Positions 1 to 8,425 of a DNA stretch of 64,000 nt are shown here, piece after piece. Location of the stretch: assembly GCA_963840435.1 (NCBI GenBank), contig CAWIYY010000012.1:947895-1011894 (forward strand), given 5' to 3'. A program made the translations under genes and the position numbers. The notes beneath the pieces were generated by a model, which had not been told where the DNA came from, searched no databases, and worked only from the letters and a program-made list of their open reading frames with translations. How positions within the stretch are numbered: the first letter of the stretch is position 1; every line of letters begins with the position of its first letter. The stretch is from Bog-473 sp963840435. GTDB taxonomy: Bacteria; Actinomycetota; Acidimicrobiia; Acidimicrobiales; RAAP-2.

Positions 1-115
1 ACGGATCGTGCGAGGTCTCGCCCGTGAACACGCCGTCGTAACCGTCGGCCTCCGCCTTGGTGGCCTGGGCCGCCACCTCGTGCAGGTTGGTCCCGATGCC
101 GCCGTCGATCTTCAT
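1..115 (-). CDS. LLM-class F420-dependent oxidoreductase, N-terminal fragment
   Basis: Only the first 38 codons are present; the gene runs off the left edge. The reading begins MKIDGGIGTNLHEV and continues to GVFTGETSHDP, the typical N-terminal strand and helix of luciferase-like monooxygenases that use coenzyme F420. The ATG (113-115) follows GGAGCAG on the minus strand. It starts 7 bases after the PAC2 gene stops, so the two are probably co-transcribed. Substrate cannot be told from the fragment. Confidence 0.75.
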   Translation of the reverse strand, partial: MKIDGGIGTNLHEVAAQATKAEADGYDGVFTGETSHDP

Positions 116-122
116 CGCCCGC

Positions 123-1007
123 TCACTGCTCCTCGCCTCGCAGGAACCGCTCCAGCTCCGCCGCGATCTCCTCGCCCGAGGGCACGGCGTCGACCCCCAT
201 GGCGTTGCCCTCCGAGGCGTCGATCGACTCCTCGAGCTTGCGCACCATGGCCACGTGCTCGGCGTTGTCGGAGATGAGCTGGTCCACCTGGCGTCGCGAC
301 GAGTCGGCCGCCCGGCGCAGCGCCGAGGAGTCGAGGCTCAACCCGGCCACGCCGGCCAGCCCCTCGATCAAGACGGCCGAGGCCTCGGGGAACGGCATCC
401 CGGCCACGTAGTGGGGCACCCGGGCCCACAGCGAGATCACCGGCGTGCCCTGGGCCCCGAAGGCCATCTCCAGCGCGGCCGAGACGCCGGCCGGCACCTC
501 GAGCTCGCCCTGTACCACCCCCACCTGCTCGATCAGATGGGCGGACGACTCCGGTGCAGTGGCGGCCAGGCGCACCGGCCGGGTGTGGGGCGCCGGCGCC
601 GGGAAGGCACCGAGACCGACCACCTGGCGCACCCGCCAGGAGCGGGCCAGCCCGACCACGGCGTCGCAGAAGGCGCGCCAGTGGAAGTCCGGTTCGGGGC
701 CGACCAGGAAGAGCATGTCGTGCCCGCTCTCGTCGGTGCCGTGGCGCACCATCGTGCGCGGCCACGTCAGGTCGGTGGTGATCCCGTTCACAATGCGGGC
801 GACCGGGCGCCGCGCCCGCTGGTCCAAGAAGTGCTCGCCGTTGAAGGTCACCACCGGCTCGGTCTCGCCCGAGCCCAGCAGCGCCGCCACCGCCGTGGTC
901 GCCCCCAGGCCGGCGTCGACCCAGCCCTCGAGCGAGACGACCAGCACCGGGTTGGTGAACGTGGGCTCGCGGTGGACCTCGAAGATCTCGGTGAGCTCGG
1001 GGCTCAC
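123..1007 (-). CDS. PAC2 family protein
   Basis: 294 aa from a GTG start (1005-1007) whose bases overlap the stop of the upstream phosphotransferase gene (GTGA), which fixes the start. The protein begins VSPELTEIFE and has PAC2-fold features: NPVLVVSLEGWVDAG near the N terminus, VVGLGAFPAPAPHTRP mid-protein, and a C-terminal helical part rich in charged residues. PAC2 proteins are related to proteasome assembly chaperones and are common in actinobacteria; their bacterial role is poorly defined. It sits in a three-gene unit with the phosphotransferase and the F420 oxidoreductase. Confidence 0.8.
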   Translation of the reverse strand: MSPELTEIFEVHREPTFTNPVLVVSLEGWVDAGLGATTAVAALLGSGETEPVVTFNGEHFLDQRARRPVARIVNGITTDLTWPRTMVRHGTDESGHDMLFLVGPEPDFHWRAFCDAVVGLARSWRVRQVVGLGAFPAPAPHTRPVRLAATAPESSAHLIEQVGVVQGELEVPAGVSAALEMAFGAQGTPVISLWARVPHYVAGMPFPEASAVLIEGLAGVAGLSLDSSALRRAADSSRRQVDQLISDNAEHVAMVRKLEESIDASEGNAMGVDAVPSGEEIAAELERFLRGEEQ

Positions 1008-2047
1008 GGCGCCGTCTCCAGCGCGTCGGCCGCCATCTCGAAGAGCCGGCCGATCTGCAGCGGGAAGCCCTCGACCGATCCCTGGTCGCCCGCGCCGGCG
1101 CCGGCCACGTAGCGGGCGTAGACCCCCTGGAGGATGCAGGCCAGCTTCCAGTAGCCGAAGGCGACGTAGTAGCCGACGCTCGAGATGTCGAGATCGGACA
1201 CCGACCCGTAGCGCTCCATGACCTGGGCCCGGGTGCTGAAACCCGGTGCCGTCGTCGGCGACTGCCCGAGCACGGCCGCCGAATCGGTCGGGTCGGCCCA
1301 GTAGTCCATGAGCAGCCCGAGGTCGGCCAGCGGGTCGCCCAGCGTGCAGATCTCCCAGTCCAAGATGGCCTTCACCGTGCCGTCGTCGGCCAGCACGACG
1401 TTGTCCATGCGGTAGTCGCCGTGCACCACCGAGGTGCGCTGCTGCGGCGGGATGCGCCGGGCCAGCTCGTCGCTCACGCGCTCGACCACGGCGCCGTGGT
1501 CGACCCCCTCGACCTGCATCTGGTCGTACTGCGAGCGCCACCGCTTGAGCTGGCGCTCGATGTACCCGTCGTGCCGGGCCAGGTCGCCCAGCCCCACCGC
1601 GTCGGGGTCGACGGCGTGCAGCGCGGCGAGCGTGTCGGCCATGTGGTCGCCCACGGCGCGCCGGGTCGTCTCGTCGAAGGCCTCCTCGGCCTCTGCCGCG
1701 CTGCGCAGGATGTGCCCCTCGACGAACTCCATGACATAGAAGGGGCGCTCGTTGACCGACTCGTCGGTGCACAGCCCGATCGTCCGCGGCACCGGGATGC
1801 CGACCGGCCCGAGCGCGTCGATGAGCCGGTACTCGCGGCCCATGTCGTGCGCGGTGGGCAGCACGTGGTGCAGCGGGGGCCGGCGCAGTGCCCAGGCCCG
1901 CCCGTCGCCGTCCTCCACACGGAAAGTCAGGTTGGAACGGCCGCCGGCGATGAGGGTGAAGGTGAGCGGCGTCGTCAGCTCGGGCACGTGGTCGGCGAGC
2001 CACTTCGTGACCTCGGCCTCGTTGATCCCCTGTGGCGCATCCGGCAT
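1004..2047 (-). CDS. Phosphotransferase family protein (APH/ACAD10-like kinase fold)
   Basis: 347 aa. Aminoglycoside-phosphotransferase fold: a nucleotide-binding start (FTLIAGGRSNLTFRVED), the catalytic loop VVHGDYRMDNVV (HxDxxxxN), and the metal-binding DWE in AILDWEICTLGDPLADLG. This subgroup resembles the kinase-like domain of ACAD10/11 and the phosphotransferases found near acyl-CoA dehydrogenases rather than drug-resistance kinases, so a hydroxyacyl or lipid-type substrate is more likely than an antibiotic (inference). A TAGCGT box lies 7 bases upstream of the ATG, suggesting a leaderless transcript that continues into the PAC2 gene. Confidence 0.8.
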   Translation of the reverse strand: MPDAPQGINEAEVTKWLADHVPELTTPLTFTLIAGGRSNLTFRVEDGDGRAWALRRPPLHHVLPTAHDMGREYRLIDALGPVGIPVPRTIGLCTDESVNERPFYVMEFVEGHILRSAAEAEEAFDETTRRAVGDHMADTLAALHAVDPDAVGLGDLARHDGYIERQLKRWRSQYDQMQVEGVDHGAVVERVSDELARRIPPQQRTSVVHGDYRMDNVVLADDGTVKAILDWEICTLGDPLADLGLLMDYWADPTDSAAVLGQSPTTAPGFSTRAQVMERYGSVSDLDISSVGYYVAFGYWKLACILQGVYARYVAGAGAGDQGSVEGFPLQIGRLFEMAADALETAP

Positions 2048-2054
2048 CGTTACG

Positions 2055-2060
2055 ACGCTA
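2055..2060 (-). promoter_or_regulatory. -10 box (TAGCGT) for the phosphotransferase gene
   Basis: TAGCGT on the minus strand, 7 bases before the ATG at 2047. No Shine-Dalgarno sequence lies between, so transcription should start at or next to the start codon. Same hexamer and geometry as at the thioredoxin and DinG-type genes. Confidence 0.5.
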
Positions 2061-2247
2061 ATCGGTGGGCTGCCGGGTGGCCTGACGCCCTGACGGGCAC
2101 GCCGCCCCTGGCGCGCCGGACCGATTCGGGCGGCCGGAGCATCGTTGCCCGGCCCCAGTTCCCGGGCCCCAGAGTGGTGTCACGGTCTGCCTCGGCGACG
2201 GCGCCGCCGGCCTGCCCGTCCCGGACGGTCCGCGCCGGCGCAGCTAT

Positions 2248-2253
2248 TAGCGT
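2248..2253 (+). promoter_or_regulatory. -10 box (TAGCGT) for the thioredoxin-folP2-holA unit
   Basis: TAGCGT, 7 bases upstream of the ATG at 2261, with no ribosome binding site between. Consistent with a leaderless mRNA. Confidence 0.5.
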
Positions 2254-2260
2254 CGTGTCG

Positions 2261-2965
2261 ATGGATGTGACCGACCAGACCTTTCAGGAGGCCGTGCTGG
2301 CCCGCAGCACGACCGTTCCCGTCGTTGTCGACCTCTGGGCGCCCTGGTGCGGGCCGTGCAAGACGCTCGGCCCCATGCTGGAACGGGCGGTGGCCGCCAC
2401 CGAGGGCGCCGTCGAGCTGGCCAAGGTCAACGTCGATGACAACCCCCGGGTGGCCCAGTCCTTCCAGGTCCAGTCCATCCCGGCCGTCTTCGCCATCAGC
2501 AACGGCCAGGTGGTGGACCAGTTCATCGGGGCTCTGCCTGAGAATCAGGTGATCGAATTCGTGCAGCGCCTGGCCCCTGCCCCGAGCGAGGCCGACCTGC
2601 TGGTCGACAAGGGTGACGAGGCCTCGCTGCGCCAGGCCCTCGAGCTCGAGCCCGACCACGCCGGGGCGACCGAGGCGCTCGCCCGCGTCCTGATCGACCG
2701 GGGCGACGCTGCCGGTGCGCTGGCCGCCCTGGGCCGGCTGCCCGAGACCGAGACGGGCCGGGCCCTGGCCGCCGAGGCCCGCCTGCTCGACGCCGGCGTC
2801 GACCTGTCGTCGGATGGCATTGCGGCCAAGCTCGACGAACTGCTCGAGCGGGTGCGCGGTGACGATGCCGCCCGCCAGGAATTCGTCGACCTGCTCGAGA
2901 CGATGGGCGCGGACGACCCGCGCACCAACGAGTACCGGCGGGCGCTCTCGGCACGCCTCTTCTGA
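2261..2965 (+). CDS. Thioredoxin with C-terminal TPR-like region (CnoX/YbbN-type)
   Basis: 234 aa. Residues 1 to about 108 form a thioredoxin domain with the redox motif WAPWCGPCK and the cis-proline segment SIPAVFAI. The remainder is a helical tetratricopeptide-like tail (ALELEPDHAGATEALARVLI). This architecture matches YbbN/CnoX co-chaperones. E. coli CnoX has lost the CGPC motif; here it is intact, so the protein may both hold clients and act on disulfides (inference). An in-frame GTG two codons upstream (2255) is an alternative start. The stop overlaps the next gene by one base. Confidence 0.85.
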   Translation: MDVTDQTFQEAVLARSTTVPVVVDLWAPWCGPCKTLGPMLERAVAATEGAVELAKVNVDDNPRVAQSFQVQSIPAVFAISNGQVVDQFIGALPENQVIEFVQRLAPAPSEADLLVDKGDEASLRQALELEPDHAGATEALARVLIDRGDAAGALAALGRLPETETGRALAAEARLLDAGVDLSSDGIAAKLDELLERVRGDDAARQEFVDLLETMGADDPRTNEYRRALSARLF

Positions 2966-3855
2966 TGGCCGGCCCGGCGGCCGCGCCCTCCGTGGCCGCC
3001 GCAGCCACCGCGCCTTCCGTAGCCACCACGCTCGACCTGGGCGGCCGGCGCTACGACCTGACGCAGCGGGCGCTCGTCATGGGCATCCTCAACCGCACGC
3101 CCGATTCCTTCTACGACAAGGGCGCCACGTACGAGCTCGACCAGCTCTACGCCCGGGCCGACCAGCTGGTGGCCGACGGGGCCGACATCCTCGACATCGG
3201 GGGCGTGAAGGCGGGTCCGGGACCCGAGGTCACCGAGGACGAGGAGATGGAACGGGTGGTGCCCGTCGTGCGCGGGCTGGTGGAGCGCTTCGACACGCCG
3301 GTCTCCGTCGATACCTGGCGCGCTGCCGTTGCCCGCGCCTCCTACGCCGAAGGCGCGATGATGGGCAACGACATCAGCGGCCTGGGCGATCCCGACTACG
3401 CGCCGGCCGCCGCCGAGCACGGCGCCGCCGTGGTCATCACCCACATCCGGCTCAAGCCGCGGGTGGCCGACCCCGAGCCGCACTACGACGACCTGGTGCC
3501 CGACGTCGCCCGCTTCCTCAGTGAGCGGGCGCAGCGCGCGCTGGTCGCCGGCGTCCCGGCCGAACGCATTGTGCTCGACGCCGGCCTCGACCTGGGCAAA
3601 ACGGCCGAGCAGTCGCTTGCCCTGCTGCGCGCCTCGGGCACCCTGGCCGGTCTCGGCTTCCCACTGCTCCTCTCGGCCTCCAACAAGACATTCCTGGGCA
3701 AGATCCTCGACCTCGAGCTGACCGAGCGACGGGAGGCCTCGCTCGGGGCGGCCGCCCTCGGCATCGCCTGGGGCTGTCGCATTCTGCGGGTGCACGACGT
3801 CCTCGGCACCCGTCGCGTGCGCGACGCGCTGGCCGCCATCGGCGAGGCGCCATGA
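2965..3855 (+). CDS. folP2: Dihydropteroate synthase-like protein of the FolP2 type
   Basis: 296 aa TIM-barrel pterin-binding protein. It has MGILNRTPDSFYDKG (loop 1), then DIGGVKAGPGPEV where catalytic DHPS has DIGGESTRPGA, and SVDTWRAAVA. The GGVKAGPG loop is the mark of the mycobacterial FolP2 paralogue, which was reported to lack dihydropteroate synthase activity. It is therefore probably not the folate enzyme of this cell. Start ATG overlaps the thioredoxin stop (TGATG) and its own stop overlaps holA (ATGA), so the three genes form one operon. The alanine-rich first 18 residues look dispensable. Confidence 0.8.
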   Translation: MAGPAAAPSVAAAATAPSVATTLDLGGRRYDLTQRALVMGILNRTPDSFYDKGATYELDQLYARADQLVADGADILDIGGVKAGPGPEVTEDEEMERVVPVVRGLVERFDTPVSVDTWRAAVARASYAEGAMMGNDISGLGDPDYAPAAAEHGAAVVITHIRLKPRVADPEPHYDDLVPDVARFLSERAQRALVAGVPAERIVLDAGLDLGKTAEQSLALLRASGTLAGLGFPLLLSASNKTFLGKILDLELTERREASLGAAALGIAWGCRILRVHDVLGTRRVRDALAAIGEAP

Positions 3856-4871
3856 CCAACAGCCGGACCATGTCGTCCTACCTGGTCCGGGGCGACGACC
3901 CCGCCCTGGTGGCGCAAGAGGCCCGCGAGCTCGTGGCCGACGTGGTGGGGGAGCGCGACCATGCTCTGGTCGTCGAGGAGGTGGGCGGCGGCCCGGGCGA
4001 CGAAATCGACGTCGGCGCCATCGTGGACGCCTGCCTTACGCCGCCGTTCCTGATCGACCAACGTGTCGTCGTGGTGCGCGACGCCGGCCGCCTCCTGACC
4101 GGCGACGCCCCCCGCCTGGTCGAGGTGGTGCAGAACCCGCTGCCCACCACCGTGCTCGTGCTGGTGGGCGGGGGCGGCACCGTGCCCGCCCCGCTGGTCA
4201 AGGCCGTCCAGGCGTCCGGCCAGGTGGTCGAGGTGACCACGGGCAAGCCGAAGGATCGCCAGACCTGGCTGCACGAGCACGTGCGCGGGGCACCGGTCAC
4301 CCTCGAGCGAGACGCGCTGGCCCTGCTCACCGACCACGTGGGTGAGGACCTGGGGCGGGTCGAGGGTCTGCTGGCCGCACTCACCGCGGCCTACGGCGAG
4401 GGGGCCAGGATCTCGTCGGAGGACCTGGAGCCGTACCTCGGCGAGCGGGGAAACGTGCCCCGTTACCAGTTGACCGATGCCATCGACCGGGGCGAGCCCG
4501 GCGTGGCCCTGCGCGTGCTGCACCGCATGCTCGACAGCGGCGCGCTGGTGCCCATTCAGGTGTTGGCCACCCTGCACGGCCACTTCTCCAACATGCTGGT
4601 GCTCGACGGCGACGACGTGGCCGGCGAACGCGACGCCGCCGCCATCCTGGGCTCGGCCCCCTTCGTGGCCAAGAAAGCGCTCGAACAGTCACGTCGCCTG
4701 GGCAGCACCCGCATCGCCGAGGCGATCAACCTCATCGCCAAGGCCGACCTCGACGTGCGCGGGGCGAGCGGCCTCGACCCGGTCATGGTGGTGGAGATCC
4801 TGGTGGCCCGATTGGCTCGCCAGACCAGGCCCACTCGCCAGACCCGGCCGCACGCCGGCGCCCGCCGCTAA
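3852..4871 (+). CDS. holA: DNA polymerase III subunit delta
   Basis: 339 aa, normal length for the clamp-loader delta subunit. It starts with SYLVRGDDPALVAQEAREL, has the AAA-like N-terminal part, EEVGGGPGDEIDVGAIVDAC, and the helical collar domain (IAEAINLIAKADLDVRG). Delta opens the beta sliding clamp. ATG overlaps the folP2 stop. In related genomes holA is usually close to rpsT and lepA; here about 11.5 kb of accessory genes separate them. Confidence 0.9.
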   Translation: MTNSRTMSSYLVRGDDPALVAQEARELVADVVGERDHALVVEEVGGGPGDEIDVGAIVDACLTPPFLIDQRVVVVRDAGRLLTGDAPRLVEVVQNPLPTTVLVLVGGGGTVPAPLVKAVQASGQVVEVTTGKPKDRQTWLHEHVRGAPVTLERDALALLTDHVGEDLGRVEGLLAALTAAYGEGARISSEDLEPYLGERGNVPRYQLTDAIDRGEPGVALRVLHRMLDSGALVPIQVLATLHGHFSNMLVLDGDDVAGERDAAAILGSAPFVAKKALEQSRRLGSTRIAEAINLIAKADLDVRGASGLDPVMVVEILVARLARQTRPTRQTRPHAGARR

Positions 4872-4928
4872 AGCCGAACGAAGGTCAGCTCAGGTCCGGG
4901 TGTCCGTGGCGCCCGGCGTGTGCGGTCG

Positions 4929-6047
4929 TCAGCTCGACCGGCACGAGTCGTCCCAGGGTTGCTGGCCGTCGGCGTCGTAGAGCGCGATGGCCAGATCGTC
5001 CTGTTCGGCCGGAGTCGCCTCGTTCGGGGGCACGTTGACCAGCTGGGGCATGCCGGCGAGCACGGCCGCCTCGTTCCACGTCGGCTGGCTGAATTGGAAG
5101 CCGCCCATGTAGGTGCCTCCCGGCGAAACGGCGCCGTAGTTGCCGCCGGACTCGGTCTGCAGGACGCATTGGAGGAAGGGAGGGAGCTGCGGGTCGCCCG
5201 GGGACGGGCCGGGGGAGCTCCCCTGTGGCGCGGTGGAAGTCGAAGAGGTCGGCTGGGTTGTGCGCGCCGCGGCCGCAGACGCAGCCGCGGCGGTAGCAGC
5301 AGCAGCAGCGGCAGCAGCCTTGGCCTGTGCCGCCCGGACCGCCGCCGCGGCGGCCACGGCCTGTGCCGCCTGTTGCTGAGCCACCGCGGCCACGAGCTGT
5401 CCCGTGATCTCTGACTGCTCCGAGGCGAGCTGGGTCTCAGTGTGTTGGGCAGAGGTGGCCGACGCGGCCTGCTGGTTCGTCGTCGCTTGGTCGCGCACCT
5501 CTTCTTGCTCGAGCGTGGCGCGTTGGGCGCGCAGGCCGCTCTCGTCGGTATGCAGGACGTCGATGGAGAGGGCGATATCACCACTCGCCACCTCCTCGTA
5601 TTCCGCTGTCGTGGGCGCTTCCTTCTGATTGTCGAAGAGATCGCCGATCCCGCTGACATCTGGATCCACGTTGATGTAGGCCGACACCACTTCAGACTCC
5701 AGCCGCCTGCGATCGCGGTTGACCCGACCGGTGTCGCTTTGGATCTGGTTCTCGCTCGATGCGATCTCGGCCTTGTCGTGTTGGACCTTTGCGGCGTCGA
5801 CGTCGTACTGCTGTTGGTACGTACCGATCTGAAGCTGCTCCAGCACGAGATCCTGGGCAATCTGCGTCGCCTGGGCTTTGAGGCTGGACACCTGATCGGC
5901 AGCAGTTGGTGCAGAAGGTAGGGCCACCGTGAAGGTGATGACTGCAGCGAGCGTCAGGCCCGTCATCGCCGTCCCCACACCGCAGAGCGTCTGCGGGCGG
6001 CGTCGAAGGCCTTGCCTCGTCGTCGGACACTTCTCGCCACCGATCAC
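4929..6047 (-). CDS. Secreted Rpf/transglycosylase-like protein with coiled-coil domain
   Basis: 372 aa from GTG at 6047 (ATG at 5966 would give 345 aa). The longer start supplies a basic n-region (RRRPQTL) before the hydrophobic stretch TLAAVITFTVALPSAPTAA, a signal peptide. Then comes a long coiled coil (residues about 55-240) like the N-terminal part of NlpC/P60 and septal peptidoglycan hydrolase regulators, and an Ala/Pro/Ser linker. The C-terminal domain has CVLQTESGGNYG and GGFQFSQPTWNEAA, the lysozyme-like core of resuscitation-promoting factors, including the catalytic glutamate. It probably cleaves peptidoglycan outside the cell. It converges on holA. Confidence 0.8.
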   Translation of the reverse strand: MIGGEKCPTTRQGLRRRPQTLCGVGTAMTGLTLAAVITFTVALPSAPTAADQVSSLKAQATQIAQDLVLEQLQIGTYQQQYDVDAAKVQHDKAEIASSENQIQSDTGRVNRDRRRLESEVVSAYINVDPDVSGIGDLFDNQKEAPTTAEYEEVASGDIALSIDVLHTDESGLRAQRATLEQEEVRDQATTNQQAASATSAQHTETQLASEQSEITGQLVAAVAQQQAAQAVAAAAAVRAAQAKAAAAAAAATAAAASAAAARTTQPTSSTSTAPQGSSPGPSPGDPQLPPFLQCVLQTESGGNYGAVSPGGTYMGGFQFSQPTWNEAAVLAGMPQLVNVPPNEATPAEQDDLAIALYDADGQQPWDDSCRSS

Positions 6048-6370
6048 GAGCCGCCGAGGATAACCGATCAGTGGGAGTCGCCCTCCGCCGGCTCGGTTGT
6101 AGGCACGGCTGAGAACGAACGGCAGTGTGGCAGTGCAGAGGAACGACAGTTCGGACGAGCGACAGTTCAGATCACATTTCGTGCTCCCAATGGGATCGCC
6201 CGCACGTCCGCACTCGGGTCTGATTCTCTTGTCCAACCTGCCAGAGCCGAGTCGACAAGGCTTCGATGCTCCCTTTCGGACTCCGCGTCGGCGGGCTGAG
6301 AACCTGTTGCGCTGTGCGCCCGCGCCAACAAGGCTGGTGTCCTGTACCCGTGCAGGACAAGGGAGGGAAA
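6048..6370. other. Intergenic region between divergent secreted-protein genes
   Basis: 323 bases upstream of both the Rpf-like gene (minus) and the small exported protein (plus). Apart from the -10 box of the former and the GGGAGGG ribosome site of the latter (6361-6367), I see no gene. I looked for a c-di-AMP riboswitch, which often controls rpf genes, and found no convincing match by eye. Confidence 0.5.
6057..6062 (-). promoter_or_regulatory. -10 box (TATCCT) for the Rpf-like gene
   Basis: TATCCT on the minus strand, 9 bases before the GTG at 6047, with no ribosome binding site. It supports the longer GTG start as a leaderless start. Confidence 0.4.
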
Positions 6371-6952
6371 ATGAATGGTCGTCGTTGGACCTATGTCGGA
6401 ATTTCTGCAATATCCGTCGCGGGGCTCGCCGCCCTCGGCGTGAACGGGTTGGCTGGCGCCAACTCCCAGAGCAACGACACCGGGGGCGCCACAGGCCTCG
6501 TGAACGCCGGGCCGGCGACAGCACCGCCGAGCGGCACCCAGGTGCTGACGCTGTCGGCCGCCGCGTTTGCTCCTGACGGGTTGCACACGACGACGAGCGA
6601 TTACTTCAACGAGTGGGATCCGGCGACGCTGACCAACTCGGACACTGGGCGGTGTTTCAACGCCGGGGTGAATCTGCCGACTGGGGCGAAGATCTCGTCG
6701 GTGACTTTCGACTACACCGAGGGTTCCACGGAGATGTACGGGGAGCTGAATCGACAGGATCTCGCCGACCACACGTCTCTCCTTTTGGCCAGTTTCGACT
6801 CGCCGACCACCACTGGCACCCCGACATATACCAGTACGACCATCACGGTCGCCTCCCACAAGAACGTCGTCGCGGGGGTCGGTTATGGGGTCGGAGTCTG
6901 TCCCAACGGCACCACCACCTTCAGTGGAGTCACGATCGACTACACCGGGTAG
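6371..6952 (+). CDS. Exported protein of unknown function
   Basis: 193 aa. Start ATG 6371 is fixed by GGGAGGG four bases upstream. Residues 1-30 (MNGRRWTYVGISAISVAGLA) form a signal peptide ending near GLAGA. The mature part is Thr/Ser/Gly-rich beta-type sequence with two cysteines (RCFNAGVNL, GVCPNGTTT) that could form a disulfide. I do not recognise a family. It stands alone in the accessory block. Confidence 0.6.
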   Translation: MNGRRWTYVGISAISVAGLAALGVNGLAGANSQSNDTGGATGLVNAGPATAPPSGTQVLTLSAAAFAPDGLHTTTSDYFNEWDPATLTNSDTGRCFNAGVNLPTGAKISSVTFDYTEGSTEMYGELNRQDLADHTSLLLASFDSPTTTGTPTYTSTTITVASHKNVVAGVGYGVGVCPNGTTTFSGVTIDYTG

Positions 6953-7257
6953 CGCGGAGAGCGATGCCATACCGGCACCCCGGGCAGCGGGCGTCTCTCT
7001 GCGCGGTCGCTTGCGCTGGCTGGTTCTCATGATCTCCATTTCAGAGAGTGGCGTGGCTTTCGGTCGCACCTCAGGAGGATGGGCACGTCCCCCAAGCATG
7101 GAGAAGCTCGGCCTGGTCAGATTGCATTCTTGGTGATCACACATCTCGCATTCGAGAGGGCCGCTTCTCAGGCATTTCTGGCCCATGGCAATGGGACTGT
7201 GAACATCCAACGGCCAGTCCCCGGTCCGCACTGAGCGAACCCGTAAGCTGGCGCATC
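6953..7257. other. Intergenic region without a recognised gene
   Basis: 305 bases; no frame shows protein-like composition with a plausible start. The only signal is the TAAGCT -10 box at its right end. Confidence 0.5.
7244..7249 (+). promoter_or_regulatory. -10 box (TAAGCT) for the small membrane protein
   Basis: TAAGCT, 8 bases before the ATG at 7258 and with no Shine-Dalgarno sequence, so a leaderless start is likely. Confidence 0.4.
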
Positions 7258-7770
7258 ATGTCAGACACCGCCGCGACCCCGACGGCTGCGGCTACCCAAC
7301 CCTCCTCCGCGGTTCAGACGGGGAACGGTTCGGCACCTCCGTCCGACGATCCCGACGCGGGAAGGAGTCCGACCAAGAAGATCGTCCTCGTCCTACTCCT
7401 CGTGCTCTGCGTCGTCGGGATAGCGCTCATCGTTGCGTTCTTCGATGCACTTCGGCACTGGGTGGCGCTGCACACCGGCACTCTCCACGGTGGACCGGAC
7501 CTGTACTACAACTTCTGGTCCGGCTTCGGCTCCGACCTCGGAGAGGCGACGCTCATCACTGCGGTCGGGGTGGGCGTCTACACGGGTGTCCGCAAAGTCA
7601 ACTGTCACACCAAGGGATGTTGGAGGATCGGTCATCACCAGCTTGAAGGCACTCCGTACATCTTGTGCCGAAAGCACCACCCTTACGTACCCACCAAGGG
7701 TGCGACGCATGAGCACATCCTCGAGGTGCACCGAAAGTTCATGGAAGCGCACGGGGATCACAAATCCTGA
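7258..7770 (+). CDS. Single-pass membrane protein with putative zinc-binding tail
   Basis: 170 aa. A polar Ala/Thr/Ser-rich N terminus (about 40 residues) precedes one strong membrane helix (KKIVLVLLLVLCVVGIALI), then a short amphipathic part. The C-terminal domain contains NCHTKGCW, RIGHHQLEGTPY and LCRKHHP. Three Cys and several His in this spacing look like a structural metal site. I know no function for it. A few actinobacterial and phage hypothetical proteins carry a similar HHxLEGT/CRKHHP element (from memory, not searched). Confidence 0.6.
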   Translation: MSDTAATPTAAATQPSSAVQTGNGSAPPSDDPDAGRSPTKKIVLVLLLVLCVVGIALIVAFFDALRHWVALHTGTLHGGPDLYYNFWSGFGSDLGEATLITAVGVGVYTGVRKVNCHTKGCWRIGHHQLEGTPYILCRKHHPYVPTKGATHEHILEVHRKFMEAHGDHKS

Positions 7771-7796
7771 GGGACCTCCGCCAAGGGGTGCTGACG

Positions 7797-8249
7797 TCAA
7801 AGACGGGTCAAGGCGAGACAGAAAGCCCTGGCCTCGGGATAGTGGCCATAGACATCGATTCGGCTGTATCCCAGCTGCGTGTAGAGCGCCTCAGCTTCGG
7901 GTTGTCGGGGTCCGGTCTCCAAGATCACGCGGTCGTACCCAGCTTCTCGAGCCCCGTCTTCGAGCGCCCGGAGCACGACGGTGGCCAGGCCACGCCGACG
8001 GTACTGCGGGTTTGTCCACATCCTCTTCACCTCACAGGTCTCGGCATCGTGCCGTCGGAATCCACCACCGGCAGCCGTGGCCGATCCGTCCACGAGCGCG
8101 ATGAACAGACCAGCGGGCGGGTCGAATTCGTGCGCGCCAGCCCTCGTCATCTCCGTGTTCTCGCCGTACCGTGCGTCGTACTCGTCGGTCAATCCGGCCA
8201 GCAACGGTTGGACCTCTGCATCGCTCATGCGGACCCGTCGTATCTCCAT
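7797..8249 (-). CDS. GNAT family N-acetyltransferase
   Basis: 150 aa, full length for a single GNAT domain. The acetyl-CoA pyrophosphate-binding loop is PQYRRRGLATVVL (R-x-x-G-x-A), preceded by CEVKRMWTN (beta-4) and followed by ILETGPRQPEAEALYTQLGY, the usual beta-5/alpha-4 region with its tyrosine. The substrate, small molecule or peptide N terminus, cannot be inferred. It stands alone on the minus strand. Confidence 0.85.
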   Translation of the reverse strand: MEIRRVRMSDAEVQPLLAGLTDEYDARYGENTEMTRAGAHEFDPPAGLFIALVDGSATAAGGGFRRHDAETCEVKRMWTNPQYRRRGLATVVLRALEDGAREAGYDRVILETGPRQPEAEALYTQLGYSRIDVYGHYPEARAFCLALTRL

Positions 8250-8425
8250 TACCAGCTACTCAACCAGATTCGCAGCGGACGAGAATCCGCACCGGGAAAC
8301 GACGGTCGAGAGATGCATGCGGTCGAATGCATCAGGGCCGTCCTCCTTCTCCGGTTCGTTGGTAACCGTCTGTCGGCTCCCATGGTGCCCCGAAGGTGCG
8401 CGCACCGGAGTGCTGGACTGATCCC

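Noticed and set aside
123..2003. A 626-aa minus-strand frame running through the phosphotransferase and PAC2 genes
   Set aside because: Its first half is an out-of-frame shadow of the phosphotransferase gene; only the part from the GTG at 1007 has family motifs.
6048..6370. c-di-AMP riboswitch upstream of the Rpf-like gene
   Set aside because: Looked for because rpf genes often have one, but no recognisable conserved core was seen.
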